NCBI GenBank assembly: GCA_018350325.1
Contig: JAEVLN010000002.1
Span: forward strand, 4,757,456-4,821,455
DNA length: 64,000 nucleotides
Direction of reading: 5' to 3'
Origin: Globodera rostochiensis
Lineage: Eukaryota > Nematoda > Chromadorea > Rhabditida > Heteroderidae
In this document: one piece after another, positions 24,862 through 37,262 of the stretch
How the letters are laid out: each line of letters starts with the position of its first letter
Numbering within the stretch: position 1 is the first letter of the stretch
The notes under the pieces: generated by a model
What the model saw: only the letters and a program-made list of their open reading frames with translations
Databases searched by the model: none
Told to the model about the DNA's origin: nothing
Made by a program: the position numbers and the translations under genes

Positions 24862-25332
24862 CCGTGCTCCGCTGAAAAATTAATTATTAAATAGGTGTTT
24901 ATTACTTGATGACAAATGAACAATATTTGTAAAACAGGCATTGACAAATCTTTATATCTGTTATTTAGGATGTTTCTTTAAATAAAATTTTGAAGACAAC
25001 ATTATTTTACTTGTTTTATTCATTTATTTTCAATTTTTTCGGTCGAAGAATTTTGTTTTTGATTAAATTATTTATATTAAACAGCTAATAATGTTTCAAT
25101 TAATTTGGGCAAACAAAGTTTAGCACAGCTTGTATTTTTTTGTTGTATTAAGGTATAATGAATTTATTTCGGAGAATGATGGGGAATTTTTTTAATTACA
25201 AATTTTTATTATCGTTTTTAAAAATTGTATTTTTAATCAAAGCAATAATTTTTTGTTTTAAATAACAAATTATAATATAATTGATCATCGTAGTAAACGG
25301 ATCTTATAATAACAATATTTTTTGAATCCTTT

Positions 25333-25410
25333 TTATTGCATTGCCCACTCATTGCGAATCACAGAGTCAACTTGCCAAGATAGATTAAAATCTAGTCTAC
25401 GACAAAAAAC
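25333..25410 (-). CDS. short coding-like island
   Basis: The minus frame ends at TAA (25333-25335) and reads RRLDFNLSWQVDSVIRNEWA. It occupies the only GC-rich stretch nearby. Could be a terminal exon or a fragment. Confidence 0.3.
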   Translation of the reverse strand, partial: VFCRRLDFNLSWQVDSVIRNEWAMQ

Positions 25411-26631
25411 CCTTTTAGATCATCTAGAAGTTTGCCAAGTTCAATGAGAATTTCTTTAAACCGAGTTTCACATTTTAAAATAATTTAGGTAAACATCTTT
25501 TACTATTTAAATTAAAGACATTTTTGGCCACTCTTTTTAAGTTCAGTTTTTAGTGCTTTGTACCGGTTTTCTTGGTTGAAAAGGTTAGTTTTTTTTGCAT
25601 TTTAATCCAATAGGTAAATATCATTAGACAATCTGTAGTTTTACCACATCCATGTTTAATTTTACCTAATAACCTTGTTTTTAAGATATAATTTTATGTG
25701 AAAATAATTTTTTGCTATATTTATGTGCTCTTTCTTTTTCTTTTCCAGCAATTAATCTACTCGACTCTTGTTATTTTATCTCTGTTAATATCACGAAGTC
25801 GATGCGTAAAATAATTAAATCGCATTAATCTTTATAGGTATTTTATCGGCATGAAGCATGGGCGAACTAAATTTCATTTTTGTTTTGAAATTCATTCACA
25901 CACAGCTTAAGGTTTAGCTTTATTATGTTCACGGCTTATTCAGCTTTACATTTATTTTATTTTTATTTTTTACGAATATATCGGGAACCAAAATTAAGTG
26001 CAACCACAAGGTATGCTTTCTATGAAGTGTCACGCATAACGATGGCAGATCAAACCTTTCGATGTTTGATGATAGCATAAGCAATGTTTTACTTTACGAC
26101 GATTCATGTTATAAATGTAACTTTGTTAATTCATAATTCGAATGACAATCAGTTAACAATATTATTAACTTTCGCTAAACATTTATATGATTTATTAAAT
26201 ATCTTTAAATGGAAATTGTATTAAACTATTCAAGACAAATTTTTTAATCTATTAACTTTAAATCAATACTAAAATCAGTTATTATGAAATTACTATACCT
26301 AAATTTTATTTATCTTAAAACAATTTTCAGTTGCTAACAGTGGTACGATTCATATTGTTAATCATACATGTATAATTATTCTCTATTTAGAATACTTTTC
26401 TTTATGTTGATTTCTTTAGATCTAAATATGACATGAAATTTATTTGCTTTGGTATGTACAGTTATTATATGTTGACAGTTTGAATAATGGTGTATATTTT
26501 TTGTATTTGAAATTCTCCGTTTTTACTTACATTCGTTTATAATTTAAAATAAGTTGTAATATCGGCTGCATTGGCAATGGTGGAACCCAATTTTACTGAC
26601 TCAACCTAAGACATGGTTAATTTTTCTTTGA

Positions 26632-26706
26632 TTAGTCCGCTAATGCTTTTTCTTCCTCAGTCGATTCCTGGATCTGGTGGGGGGTGGGGATTTCGATAAT
26701 TGATTT
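26632..26706 (-). CDS. short coding-like island
   Basis: The minus frame reads EIPTPHQIQESTEEEKALAD and then stops (TAA at 26632-26634). This acidic, hydrophilic tail looks like a protein C-terminus. No upstream exon identified. Confidence 0.3.
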   Translation of the reverse strand, partial: KSIIEIPTPHQIQESTEEEKALAD

Positions 26707-29700
26707 GTTTAATAATTATTGCCGATTGATTTTATTTTACATAATTATTTAAAATTTTAAAGTTCAAACATTCTTCGTTTTAAAAAATAAATGAATCAAT
26801 TTTGGATAACTATTTATAAAGCAATTAAAATTATTTGTCATTTTGGAAATAGTAAAATATTTTTAATTTTTGCCAAAGCTCTTATTAACAAAGTTAGGTT
26901 AAGGTTAATAAATCTCAGGTTATTAAATCTAGAATTGCGCACTGCGCACAAAGGTATATAATAATTGAAATAATGAGTTGATCATATATGTAAGAAATTT
27001 AAAAAATTTTTCGTGAATGTTTTATTTATATGTATCAAACTTTAGTATTAGGTATATACAGTTTCAAGGTGTGTGTTTCTATAATAAAAAGAATAGTCTT
27101 ATGCGTTCGCTCATTTATGGTGCTTATTCTCGGCTTTCGTAGTGTTTACCGTTAGTAAATATAACTATATGCGTATTTTAATAAAATATATACATTTCAG
27201 AAAAAACATTTTTTTGTAATCTAATAAATCAAATACATTTCTTTATCTTCTTGATTAAAATGATGCCCGGAATAGAATTTCGATATAAATATTCCATTCA
27301 CTAATAGTGCCTTGGCAATATGATGAAGATAGTATTGAATCTGCTGTCCATACACGACTCTTATGAAATATTGTTAAATTTTATTAGTAGTCTGCACGTC
27401 GCTTTTTTTATGAAGCCTTATCGAATGTCCGCTTTTTGAATGTTTTTCTTGCGGTTATAGGCACGTCTTACGTTTTTCCAGTTAGACAATTCCTTATTTA
27501 TTTCGCATTTTTATTTAAAAGCGTTTCGGCTCGCTCTTTTGAAGTTTTTTTTGGGTCTCAAGTTTCTGGTTTATTCTTGTTTATTAATTTGGCATTGGTT
27601 ATTAATTTTTAAAAATATGTTGTCATATTTTATTTTGGTTTTAGAAATGTTTGCAAGTAATTAGATATACTGGTTTATACATAAAATCTCCAGAAAAACA
27701 AGATAAAGAGATAAAAGAAATAACAAAAAATATTAATATTCCCTTGGTTGTAGGTCAAACATTTAACAATCTTAATAGCTTGCTGTCATTTATTGTCTGT
27801 TTTGATTTTAAACCACGTGTTTGGCAGATTGATAATTTGGCTTATTTTCCTTTAACTATACTGTAAAAGCAAATATATGTATATAATTATAACTTGATAA
27901 AATTATTCTCTCGGAAATTTAAACGTTTTATTTATTGACTTTGGTAATGTGTTCGACCATAGAAAAACATCTAAAAAGACGTCCTCAAAAAATTCGTCAA
28001 CGAAAATAACAACGGTGGTGTATAAGTTGACGATATAGAATAAAAATATAATTTATTTTTGATGAGTAATAGATAATATTTACTTCATGCATATGAGATC
28101 CGATAAGTGGTCGCTGATAATTTAAATGAGGTCTGACAATATCATGAGATACGCTTTAAATTAGGTATCCCTTTCTCAACAAACATATAATATAATTACG
28201 CGTTATGATCATATTTTTATGTAATAATATTTTTATTAGTTTTTTAACTTTTCTTACCATTTATTCTTATGCCTGGTCAATTTTTTGGTAATTTAATTAA
28301 TTTATTTTTTTATTAAAATGACCTTTAATTATTTAAAATTATATTTTAATCACGTTTCAGTGTAATTTGAGGAATTTTGCTTTTATAATATTGTTTTTAT
28401 AAATTATTTTTTGGTACTTTATTTATAATCTAATTTAATTTATTTAACCAATCAATAACTTATTCTGTCTTTTGCTTGGTTTCGATATAAATTGATTTTT
28501 CTGTCGTTTTTGCTGACCATTTCTTTTTTTGTTTAAATCCTTGAAGTAGACGGCGCTTGATGCGTAATGAGGTTGCAGAAATTTTTCAATTAATTGCAAC
28601 TTATCTGCTTATTACCCTTATCGCTTTCCCATCTTAACTTGAAGATCAACTTGCTTCTTAAATAAGTAAATATTTTACTATGAATTTCAATTTATAAATA
28701 AAAATATAACGTGTACTTTAGTCAAATATTTAAATGAATTGCCCCCTTTTTCTTTTATGTGTACGATGCCTTTTATTGAGATCGTCATTGATACAAATTT
28801 TTTATTTTATAATTTATAAAATTCTACAAAATAATTGATAATTATTTTTATTTTTTGTCATGTAAATTCTAGTGTTGCGCAACGTTCATTTATATTTCGA
28901 GTAGTTCCTTCGAAGCGGATGTTGCTGGTTGTCTTTGTTTTCCCCCTTCTTCGTGAAAGTATATTATTTTAATAATTTATTAATTAATCTAAGTTTAATT
29001 TACATGTTGAAATGCATACTACTATGTGTTTTTTAATTGGAATTTTTAATTCAAAAAATGATTTAATGTCTTGGGACGTTTCTATTTTTTTTAAAATTTA
29101 TTTTCTTCACAAATTTTGTCCGGGCTCGTGCAGGTTTGGCTGTCGGGCTGGTATGGTCTTTATTTATTTAATAAATTCATGTGTTAATTTCATGTTACTT
29201 TTGGCAAAAAAGGTTTCATGAGAAAAGCACAAAAATAATTTTGAAAAATTTTAGAATGACTTTTTAGTCCATGTAAATCCATATTTTGGCGTTTTTGAGA
29301 AAAATAAAATTCGCCATTTTTTCAAACCAAAAATGCACCCCCCCCCCCAAAAATGGGAGACCAAAAATGCACCTCTAAAAGATCGTTATTTTCTAGAATT
29401 TTTTTTATTTTTAATAAAATTTTTTCAATAAGTTAAAAAAAACTATTTACAATTGTAAGAGAGAAAGTAATAAAGGAGACGAATTTTGAAGGTTTTCACG
29501 AAAAATTGACTGTATTTGGTCAGTTATCGCACGTTTTTTTATCAATATTTTGGCTTTTTCCGGAGTTTGGTAAATATTTTGGGATTTAGTCCATATAAAT
29601 CCTTTTGTAACAATATGTAACCATTTTAGTTTATATATTGATTTTAGCAAAAAAGTTATTGAGAATTGTAAAATATGAATAAAACCATTACTCCGTATAC

Positions 29701-29894
29701 TTTCCTCAATATACAATGTTTTATTAATAACATTGCTCTATTTAAGCTTACGCGGCCCTTTTTAAGCTTCATGGACGGAGCGGGTTGCGGCAGTGCTAAA
29801 AAGCGCCGACGAAAAAAAATTAAATTTTTGTCGGATTTTCTTAAGAAAATTACCATCGGAAGAATTTTTGCCCAAAAATACACGTTTTTTGTTA

Positions 29895-29970
29895 AGATTT
29901 TTGCTGGGTAATTTTTGAATTTACGACTCTATTTGTTAAGGATTTGCAACTACAATTTTTAAAATACGTC
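29895..29970 (+). repeat. partial, diverged copy of the hairpin module tail
   Basis: GGGTAATTTTTGAATTTACGACTCTATTTGTTAAGGATTTGCAACTACAA-type sequence (broken here to its key parts: GACTC, TTTGTTAAG, TTGCAAC) matches the tail of the module at 17730 and 30455. The preceding hairpin is degenerate (a GCGGCAGTGC...GCGCCGAC stretch lies about 120 bp upstream). Confidence 0.45.
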
Positions 29971-30454
29971 AATTGTAGTAGGGAAGCCAAATCAGTACAT
30001 TTCTGACAAATCAAACTTTTTAATTTGTCAGATTCAGCCCCTTATATCAATACAGTTCTGATAAATAAGTAGATCCCTTTAAACGTTTAAACAAAGAAAT
30101 ATAAATTAATATTGAAATTTTCATAATATATGATTTCTTCTTTTAATAGTTAAACTTTTGTAAACATTTTTATATTTAATTTTTTTTAAATATAAATTAC
30201 TTTATTTTAAAACTTCCATTATGTCGAAAAAGCCTTTTCCAATTGGGGCGTAGAACAGGGTTGCGATCTCTAAATTTTAAAAATCCGCATAGGAGCATTA
30301 AAAAATCCTCATTTGCTACCTAAAATCCGTCTACCCGACATTTCGACACTTAATCAAAAATTTAAGTTAATCGCTTCATTCGTTATATTTCTGGGTACAA
30401 ACAATTAGTTGAGCAACTTCCTGTCACAAATAAGCATTTTTAGCGATTTTTCAA

Positions 30455-30540
30455 GGGTTGCGGCGGTGCCGATAGGCTCCGCCGGGAAAATTTTTGAATT
30501 ATTGACTCAATTTGTTAAGAGATATGCAACCAAAATCTGA
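30455..30540 (+). repeat. conserved hairpin module, copy B
   Basis: GGCGGTGCC-GATA-GGCTCCGCC forms a 9-bp stem with one mismatch. It is followed by GGGAAAATTTTTGAATT, TTGACTCAATTTGTTAAG and ATGCAACCAAAAT. It matches copy A at nearly every position downstream of the hairpin. No element ends were recognised around it. Confidence 0.75.
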
Positions 30541-30734
30541 TCCTGCCCGATATTTGTGATCGAACTCGAAATATATGTATAATACATATATAAATATGGA
30601 CTTTAAAATATAACTCACTTAATTTAAGGAAAAATAGACGGATGAACGCCCACCAAACTTTGCACCAAAAAATGGATGAATAAAAATGAATGGCGAACGG
30701 CGACAAAAATGACGCCGGCATCATATTCTATTGA

Positions 30735-30885
30735 TTGGCGTAGAGGGAGTGCACTCATAAAGAGCATCTGAGAAAGAGGAAAAAAGAGTGGGAAGCTGAG
30801 AATCAGACATTTCCTCTCTCTCTCATTTTTTTTCTGTTCTGTTAGATGAATGGACGCGACCAGCGGGGTGGGGGGGGGGGTTGAC
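30735..30885. repeat. purine/pyrimidine-rich tract family, copy 1
   Basis: A GAGAAAGAGGAAAAAAGAG run, a CTCTCTCTCTCA run and a G10 run are followed by or mixed with GATGAATGGACGC. Related tracts are at 43425-43700, 58262-58600 and 59575-59760. Copies at 43 and 58 kb share a long, clearly homologous, inverted segment; this one is more diverged. Confidence 0.45.
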
Positions 30886-31033
30886 CACCCCAATCGCAGG
30901 ATCTGGCACCCCCGGCTGGAAATATGAAAATAGTAAAACTAAAAAAATAACAACAATGGCTTAAAGACTTTTTTACATGGTAAATTATCAGACAGCAAGT
31001 TTCCATCATTTTTTGAAATATAAAAAAACATAG

Positions 31034-31963
31034 GAGAGTGCGGCGCGGGATTGATCCCTCGCGGGACTTTGCGGGATCCCGCGCTGCAATCCCGTATTTT
31101 TTGCGATTTGCGGGATTAATCCCGCAAACCCGATCCCGCACGCGAATTGCAATCCCGCAGCGGGATCCGCAATTTAGGTGCGGGATTAAAAATTGTTAGT
31201 GAATAATGCTAGTTTATTCAAAATTAACATTGACGTTTTGCCAAATATTTCAATTTAAAAAGACTCGATGCTCACAAATTACACAAGTGGAGAATAAGAA
31301 TAGAATTTTTAATAAAAAAATGCAAATATCGTCTGGCGTAGTGGTGAGTGGTGTAGGTCGTAAGTGTTGGGGTTGGAATTTCTTAGATTTTTATGATTTT
31401 TAAAAAATTTTTGGCTTGCGTTTTACAACTTTTTGGTTGGACGAACGACAAAACAATAGGGGACCTTTATTTTACCTATAAAATTGGTAAATAAATGGAG
31501 TCAAAAATAGCCGTATTTGGTTGCAAATCTCTTTACAAATTGAGTAAAAATTCCAAAAATTTTCCCCGGCGGCGCCTATCGGCACCGCGACTCCTTCCTC
31601 AGCCCCAGCAGCAGAAGTGAAGCCAGAATTATCAAAACATTTGCTGCTGAGGCAATCGAAGTTGAAGACAATGAGTAAGATATTTTTGAATAATAAAAAA
31701 CAATTTGGTTCAAAAAAAAATCCCCTCCCCCCCATTGTCAATCTCGGTTAATCCCAATCCCGGTTTTTCCCAAAAATCCCGATCCCGGCCCTAGTTACAA
31801 GTAGTCTTGGATAAAATACCTAAGAGCTTCAAATGATACAAATTGAACAAGTCCAGTTTAAAAGGTGTTTTGGTTTTTGGTAAAATTAAAAATCTGATCC
31901 CGCACGAGATTTTGAATTGTAATCCCGCAGCGGGATCCGCAAATCTGGTTTTGCCGCACTCTA
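31034..31963. mobile_element. word-end element with 'GCGGGATCCCGC' repeats
   Basis: GCGGGATCCCGC / GCGGGATTAATCCCGC words fill 31045-31190 and recur at 31895-31945. The tips are inverted: AGAGTGCGGC on both ends. The flanks are similar but not identical (ACATAGGA, TATTAGGA), so the target duplication is only suggested. The interior contains the hairpin module on the minus strand (31505-31600). The tip and 8-bp-like flanks suggest hAT; no transposase is visible. Confidence 0.65.
31505..31600 (-). repeat. conserved hairpin module, copy C
   Basis: Read on the minus strand: GCGGTGCC-GATA-GGCGCCGC, then GGGGAAAATTTTTGGAATT, TACTCAATTTGTAAAGAG and TTGCAACCAAAT. It lies inside the word-end element at 31034-31963. 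Confidence 0.75.
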
Positions 31964-33289
31964 TTAGGAAACTGAGCTTCTTTTTTGAAATTTCAGAAAT
32001 GCATGAAAATTTTCAAAAGAAGATTAAAAAAATCATTATTGTGTTGCGGGTAATTAATTTTGCTGTTGTATTAGTGGGATAAATATAGAATTTTTTTTTT
32101 AATAAAACATTATAGATTTTTTTAGGTAATTATAAACTATTCGTTTCATTTTTTTTTGCTTGAGTATTCTTTTGATTAAGTTTTTTGTTTTAGTATTTTG
32201 AAGTTAAATTTTTAGGTATTTTTTAAAAACGGCATCTAAGGAGCATTGGGGTTCAGTGACTTTAATCAAAAAAGCAAAATTAAGCGCTAATATGATTTAT
32301 TGTGATTTTTGACTTAACGCTTATGCAATTGGATATCTAACCAAGTTGGTAAAATTCGTTACATTTGTAATATTTTGAAAATTAACAATTTACCTAAAGT
32401 AAGAAATTTTAAAGCATTATCCAGATGAAGAAAACTTGTCACCAACAGGGGCAAATCGTGATAAAAAGTGTTTTCATAATTTCTATACCAAAAGTAATTA
32501 TATGTTAGCGTTAAAACCATTTGAAAGGTAAATAAATTAGAGAAAGTAATGTTGATAGAGTCTAAAAAAAATAAATAAATTATTATTTATTTAATCGATA
32601 TTATGAAAGCAGAGAATTAAAAATTAATAAAAAGAAATAAAAATTAATCATAATTATTCCAAGAAAAGAGAACTAGAAATCAATTTATTGTAGCGATCGC
32701 TGTCAAAATGCGACATTTCTTTTCGAAACTGCAGAGAAGTTTATGAGCATTCCCCAAATAAATTTGAAAAAATAATAAATGTTATTTTAGGGCACCTTAA
32801 TTTGAATATACGATTATTGGAATAATGAACATTATATAAAAAAATAACTAAATCACAAAGATTACAACATTGAAGTTTTGTTATGCCTGGTTGCGATTAT
32901 TACTCAAAATGAACTATAAATATTTACTTAAAAAATACAAATGTTAAAAGTTAAGTTAGTAATGATTTCGAAATTATAATTAGCAATAGCCTGACGAAGT
33001 ATTAAATAATTAAAATAAATGAATATGAATATTAGAGCTCTTCGATATGAAGATCGCTTTCAAGGAAGTCGATTTAGTGCGGTGCGCAATGTGGAAAGAT
33101 CCTAAATATTAAAAAACACAATTGAAAATTCTTATTATTATAAATATTTTTGTAATTTATTTAGTTTTTTTTCGTTGTTAATTTTTTAAAAGAAGACTCA
33201 TTCTAATTACTTTTTGCTCAAAAAACAATTAAAGCGTGCAGTCAGTGGGTTGCTCATTTTTTGATGAATTTCTATAATATATATTTAAT

Positions 33290-33502
33290 TTAATATGATT
33301 TATTTTTATGTTTGTCCCTTTGTTTTAATTTCCCGAATGTTTCGCTGTTCAAATTTTGCCTGTTTGTGCCATTGGCACTTTGAATTAGCACTTTGAGGAC
33401 CCAATACCTTGTCTGATCGAATGCCCAGCGAGATATTGTGCCCAGTGTTGATTGTACACGGTGAGACGATTGTGCCACCCCATCAAATAATATAATTTCC
33501 AT
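33290..33502 (-). CDS. 70-codon ORF over a GC-rich island, uncertain
   Basis: A minus-strand ATG ORF contains LFDGVAQSSHRVQSTLGTIS and SRWAFDQTRYWVLKVLIQSA, ending in a Lys/Asn tail. GTATTGGG after the DQTR codons could be a splice donor, in which case only the first 33 residues are an exon. Family not recognised. Confidence 0.35.
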   Translation of the reverse strand: MEIILFDGVAQSSHRVQSTLGTISRWAFDQTRYWVLKVLIQSANGTNRQNLNSETFGKLKQRDKHKNKSY

Positions 33503-33695
33503 TGTAATATTTTTTCTTGTTAATTTACTTTCGGCAAAACTTTATGTTTGTAACCTTTAGTGTTATTTCATTGTGTTTTTTTAAAAAAACAATAAATTGA
33601 ATTAAGCAATAAGATAATTTTTACTATTTTTATTTTATCCATTGCACATCTTGATGTTGGCTGCTCGCTCAATGGAATAAACCGCAAAATCATGA

Positions 33696-33815
33696 ATAGA
33701 TCGGATAGAAAAATTTAAATTTAGCATCAATAATCCACGACCTAAAGAATGGGAACGCATCAACCATTTGATCCATCGCTTCGATCAATGTCCGGAACAC
33801 AAACACTTTTATTAA
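33696..33815 (+). CDS. coding-like island, unknown
   Basis: A plus-strand frame is open between a TGA and a TAA for 39 codons and reads INNPRPKEWERINHLIHRFD then QCPEHKHFY at its end. The composition is clearly protein-like. TTTAG eleven codons into the frame could be a splice acceptor. It lies 85 bp upstream of another plus-strand ORF (33899-34168). Confidence 0.4.
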   Translation: MDRIEKFKFSINNPRPKEWERINHLIHRFDQCPEHKHFY

Positions 33816-33898
33816 ATTATTCAAATATTTATATTTACCAACAATTTTCAAATTTAGCGCTTTGTAACATTATTTAATTTAAATCAATCATCCTCCGC

Positions 33899-34168
33899 AT
33901 GGGATTTGAATCGCACACTAATCATTTAGAATACATTTTTCATGCAGATATATTTAAATTAGTTTATTTTGAATTTCTCGTTATTTTTAGTTGCAATATT
34001 TTAATTATTTTATCAAGATTCGATTCCTATGTGCAGATAGGCAAAAACACATTTTTAATTTTTATTTTGCTCATCTTGGGAGGCATTGGTTATTTCTTCA
34101 CTGCTGGCCCATTCGTCATCATGGACAAGTTCATGCAACATATCAAAAAATGTCCATTACTATACTAA
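33899..34168 (+). CDS. putative small membrane protein or exon
   Basis: An 89-residue ATG-to-stop ORF with two hydrophobic stretches. One lies near residues 22-38. The other is LIFILLILGGIGYFFTAGPF near residues 51-71, followed by a basic/Cys tail (MDKFMQHIKKCPLLY). The second stretch has Gly-rich helix packing and a GC content above the surroundings, so it looks real. Frame shifts or introns between the two cannot be excluded. Function unknown. Confidence 0.4.
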   Translation: MGFESHTNHLEYIFHADIFKLVYFEFLVIFSCNILIILSRFDSYVQIGKNTFLIFILLILGGIGYFFTAGPFVIMDKFMQHIKKCPLLY

Positions 34169-34605
34169 ATTCTTTGAAAAAACTACAAAAAAACCCGAAC
34201 AAATCAAATATAAACGAATTAACGATTGTGCCTAATTTTGATTGGATAAACTTAAATTCATAAGCAAAATTATTTCATTATTGTAATTATTATATTGATT
34301 TTATTATTATTTTTTTTAATCTCAACATTTCATTCCGTCATAATGCCTATCTTCTCTTCCAATGTGCATCTGTTACCACATTTTGAATGACGGACGATAT
34401 TTGATGCGTTTGATTTATTTTTGAATTTGCTTTTTGTTTCTGACTGTGTAAGAAAAACGACATTTTAACTTTTTTATGTGCTCTTTCCTGCCATAGCTAT
34501 GCAAGCATTTTGATTTTGGATTTACATTCTAAATTCTGGTCTTTTGCAGCTTAATGAAAAAGAGGCTAGTAACGCTCAATTGGTGTTAGCTTTTGATGGA
34601 TTTGG

Positions 34606-34827
34606 TTAGCCGAGTCCGAACTTGGCCTTGACGCGTTGACCAGCGCGGAAATTGTGCTGAAAATAGCCTAAGTCAAAATGTGCCCAAATTTCGGAAAAGC
34701 GCTTCAAAAAGTTTGAATCGTCAATGAGTGGTTGGTCGGTAGGGATAAAAAGAGATTGGCGACTTTTACAGGGTCTTTCCGATAAAAACGTAAATTTGAA
34801 AATTGACTCTATTTTTCGACTTAAGGA
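34606..34827 (-). CDS. open reading frame of 73 codons, unknown conserved-looking protein end
   Basis: On the minus strand the frame is open from a TAG (34828-34830) to TAA (34606-34608). The last 50 residues are convincing protein: QSLFIPTDQPLIDDSNFLKR, then FSEIWAHFDLGYFQHNFRAG and QRVKAKFGLG at the C-terminus. There is no ATG, so this is a terminal exon or fragment. The upstream third is AT-noise and likely intronic. No family recognised. Confidence 0.5.
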   Translation of the reverse strand, partial: SLSRKIESIFKFTFLSERPCKSRQSLFIPTDQPLIDDSNFLKRFSEIWAHFDLGYFQHNFRAGQRVKAKFGLG

Positions 34828-35039
34828 CTAAATTTTTTTGCAAATTCGTTGAATTTTTTTTAGTCATTCATTGACAGCCGAACCGGGCCAATTCAAATCT
34901 AAAATTGTCATTGCTCATCAGAAACGCCAAATTTCTTATTTCTAAATGTTCACCAATTTTGTACGAATTCCCCCCTCCCCCTTTCGGTGTGTCCGTTCGC
35001 CAAAGGTGTCATCTCCATTTGGGCGCCACTTCTTGTTTT

Positions 35040-35262
35040 ATGAAGGACACCAGCAGGTTTGCATCGAAACTTTCGATTTCGACAATTTCGAGGTTTTTCT
35101 TTCGTTTCGATTTTGAAAATCGAAGGACGAATTCTTCGTTAAAAAAAAATTAAATTTTTGGCCTCATCCAAAAAGTCGTTCGTTTCAATTTCGATAATTT
35201 CGAGGGTTTTCTTTCGTTTCGATTTCTAAAAACGAACTAAAAAAATTTCGAGTATTTTGAAA
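35040..35262. mobile_element. one-sided word array, 'TTTCGTTTCGATTTC'
   Basis: The word CTTTCGTTTCGATTT with variants in both orientations is repeated about six times. This is the same style as the subterminal arrays of the hAT elements, but I found no matching tip or second array. Probably a truncated element end. Confidence 0.4.
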
Positions 35263-36307
35263 AAACGCATCAAACCCGTTTACCCAAGTTCTAAATTTTG
35301 CATATTTAATAAAATTAAATAGGAGAAAGTATAAATGATACAAAGCGTTTTTGCCTTTTCTTTCTTTCCCAATGCAAATAAAAATATATGTATTTTAATT
35401 CGAGTAAATTAACATGGACCCAGCCCAATTTGATTTACTGACACCGAGTCGAAAGCGCAGATTACTTCGTCAATATAAAAATATATGATAATAAAAAAAA
35501 AGTATTCAGAAAGGTTAGTTACCCAAGTCTTAATATACCACAATCTAGTCTACACTCGATAAATTTAGCCGATGAAAAAACGTTTGGCAAACTAGGTTGT
35601 CGTTTGTAAAATCTAAAATATTTAAAATGATTAAATTATAAAAAAGAATAAAATACATATTGAAAACAACTATTAATCAATGAAATGGTTCGAAGCAAAA
35701 TAAAATTAAAAAAATGCTTGTTTTCTCTGATTTTCGACAAAAAAGGATCAAACCCAAATTTCTAAAATTACTAAAAATAATAAATAAATCTTCAAAACGA
35801 ATGCTGGATAAACAAAAATTAATATTTAAAAGAATAATTAAGAATCAAATAAACATAACATACTAAAAAAGTAATTAATATTATAAATCTTATTTTGACA
35901 TTGCTAAATCAATTAGAATATAAAAAAATTAATTAAAATTTTGAATCGTTTTCACAAAGAATAGAATTAAATTACCTTAGGATAAACATTACATAACCGA
36001 AAAAATAACTTTAATTTATGTAAATTTGACTTACTACAAGTTAATTAATTTTAATTGATAAAACTATCAAAGTCAATTTCAAATAAATTATTCATAATAT
36101 AAAGATTTGCTATATTTTATTTTAATATTTTAGGTGTATATTTATATCGGGGATTTAACGCAAGGATTAAATTGTTTAAATTGAGATAAAAGTATAAATA
36201 AGTGCTTCCAATTATATTCAAATAAATTGCTTTAATTTAACCGTGTTTGTGGGGCAAACGGTTATATGACTTTTGCTGCCGTGGCGGTTTTACAATGAGT
36301 TAAATAT

Positions 36308-37262
36308 TATTCCAAATATAAAAATGTAATTCATCTAAAAAAAAATTAGCAATATAAATAACAAAGCATGGGTATTATTGTTGCCAATACAGATCACAAC
36401 TAAATACAATACGCAAAAATACACGCATTTTAATTCTAAATACAATAAAACTATACATTTTTTTTAAAACATTTACAAAATTCGAAGAATACCCATAATG
36501 TTGAATTTTTATTAATAAAAACTAATAAATGAATATAAATCTGGTATCAGATTTAGTCAATAATTTTTGGAATAATTTATTTTAAAGAATGTTTAAAATA
36601 AACATCAAAATACAATAAACTTAATAAACACAAAAGGCTCAAAAAAGTCATAAAAAAATATGTATTTGAATATCGAATTATAAATATATTTCATAAACTG
36701 TAAATAAATATATCTGCACATCATTAAATATATGGACAAAGCTGCGTAACTTATCGCGCGAATGTGGATCACCAGCTGGGGGAGAAAAAAGAAGCAGCCT
36801 ATCACCGCCGAACGCGTTTGTGTTTAAAATTGTATTTATTTACCTCTTTAAAATGTAATAAAAAATAATATGATCTTTAAAAAATTATCAAAAATATAAA
36901 TATTATAAGTAATATACATGATATTTAAGATTTAACTTTGAACTAATTTACAAGACATTAAATCACAAACAAAATTATTAGATTTAATTTATTCATCAAA
37001 CATTAATTAAAAATATAGAATTTTTCTTCTTTTTTAAAATAGAGTTTTCAAGAACTGCTAAAAAAAGACGCTTTACTCCAATAGAAAGCTCTATATTATG
37101 GATTTCAAAGTGAAAAATAGATACACAACCTCAAAATATTATAAAATCCGAAGGACTTCAAAAAAACTTATTTTCTTTTTTGAGAATAGTTTGTTTTTTT
37201 TCGTTCATTAAATTCCAAACACAAAAAAATGTAATTCATCTAAACAAAATTAGCAATAAAAA
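36308..37262. repeat. diverged direct repeat pair (36308-36362 and 37208-37262)
   Basis: TTCCAAAYAY followed by AATGTAATTCATCTAAA and AAATTAGCAATA occurs twice, 900 bp apart. Outside this core the copies no longer align by eye. Confidence 0.65.
36730..36858 (+). CDS. coding-like island, unknown
   Basis: A plus-strand open frame of 42 codons reads TKLRNLSRECGSPAGGEKRS then SLSPPNAFVFK before a hydrophobic tail and TAA. The Ser/Pro/Arg-rich part coincides with the GC island. GTGTTT after NAF could be a donor. It is in a plausible exon context but without a clear acceptor. Confidence 0.4.
   Translation: MWTKLRNLSRECGSPAGGEKRSSLSPPNAFVFKIVFIYLFKM

Larger units (their letters stand above)
21730..25775. 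repeat. pair of diverged direct repeats (21730-21880 and 25645-25775)
   Basis: Both copies contain TGTTTAATTTTACYTAATAA, then GATATAATTTTAT, then TTGCTATATTTATGTGCTCTTTC followed by CAGCAAT.AATCTACT. Spacing is about 3.9 kb. Neither copy has an obvious gene. Confidence 0.75.
1..31000. other. T-rich compositional domain, gene-poor
   Basis: The + strand is dominated by T runs separated by short GC-richer islands, with few genes. Islands that read as protein do so mostly on the minus (A-rich) strand; they are listed separately. Between islands (for example 3700-5980, 9800-13130, 27000-28980) I see only AT-rich sequence with no recognisable gene, RNA or element. The limits are judged by eye. Confidence 0.7.

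Noticed and set aside
1..31000. 21U-RNA (piRNA) cluster of the Caenorhabditis type
   Set aside because: I looked for recurrent CTGTTTCA-type upstream motifs in the AT-rich DNA and saw only scattered chance matches.
35280..35540. TTACCCAAGT motifs resembling the nematode spliced leader
   Set aside because: Only 10-11 bases match, without the rest of the leader, a donor site or an Sm site.
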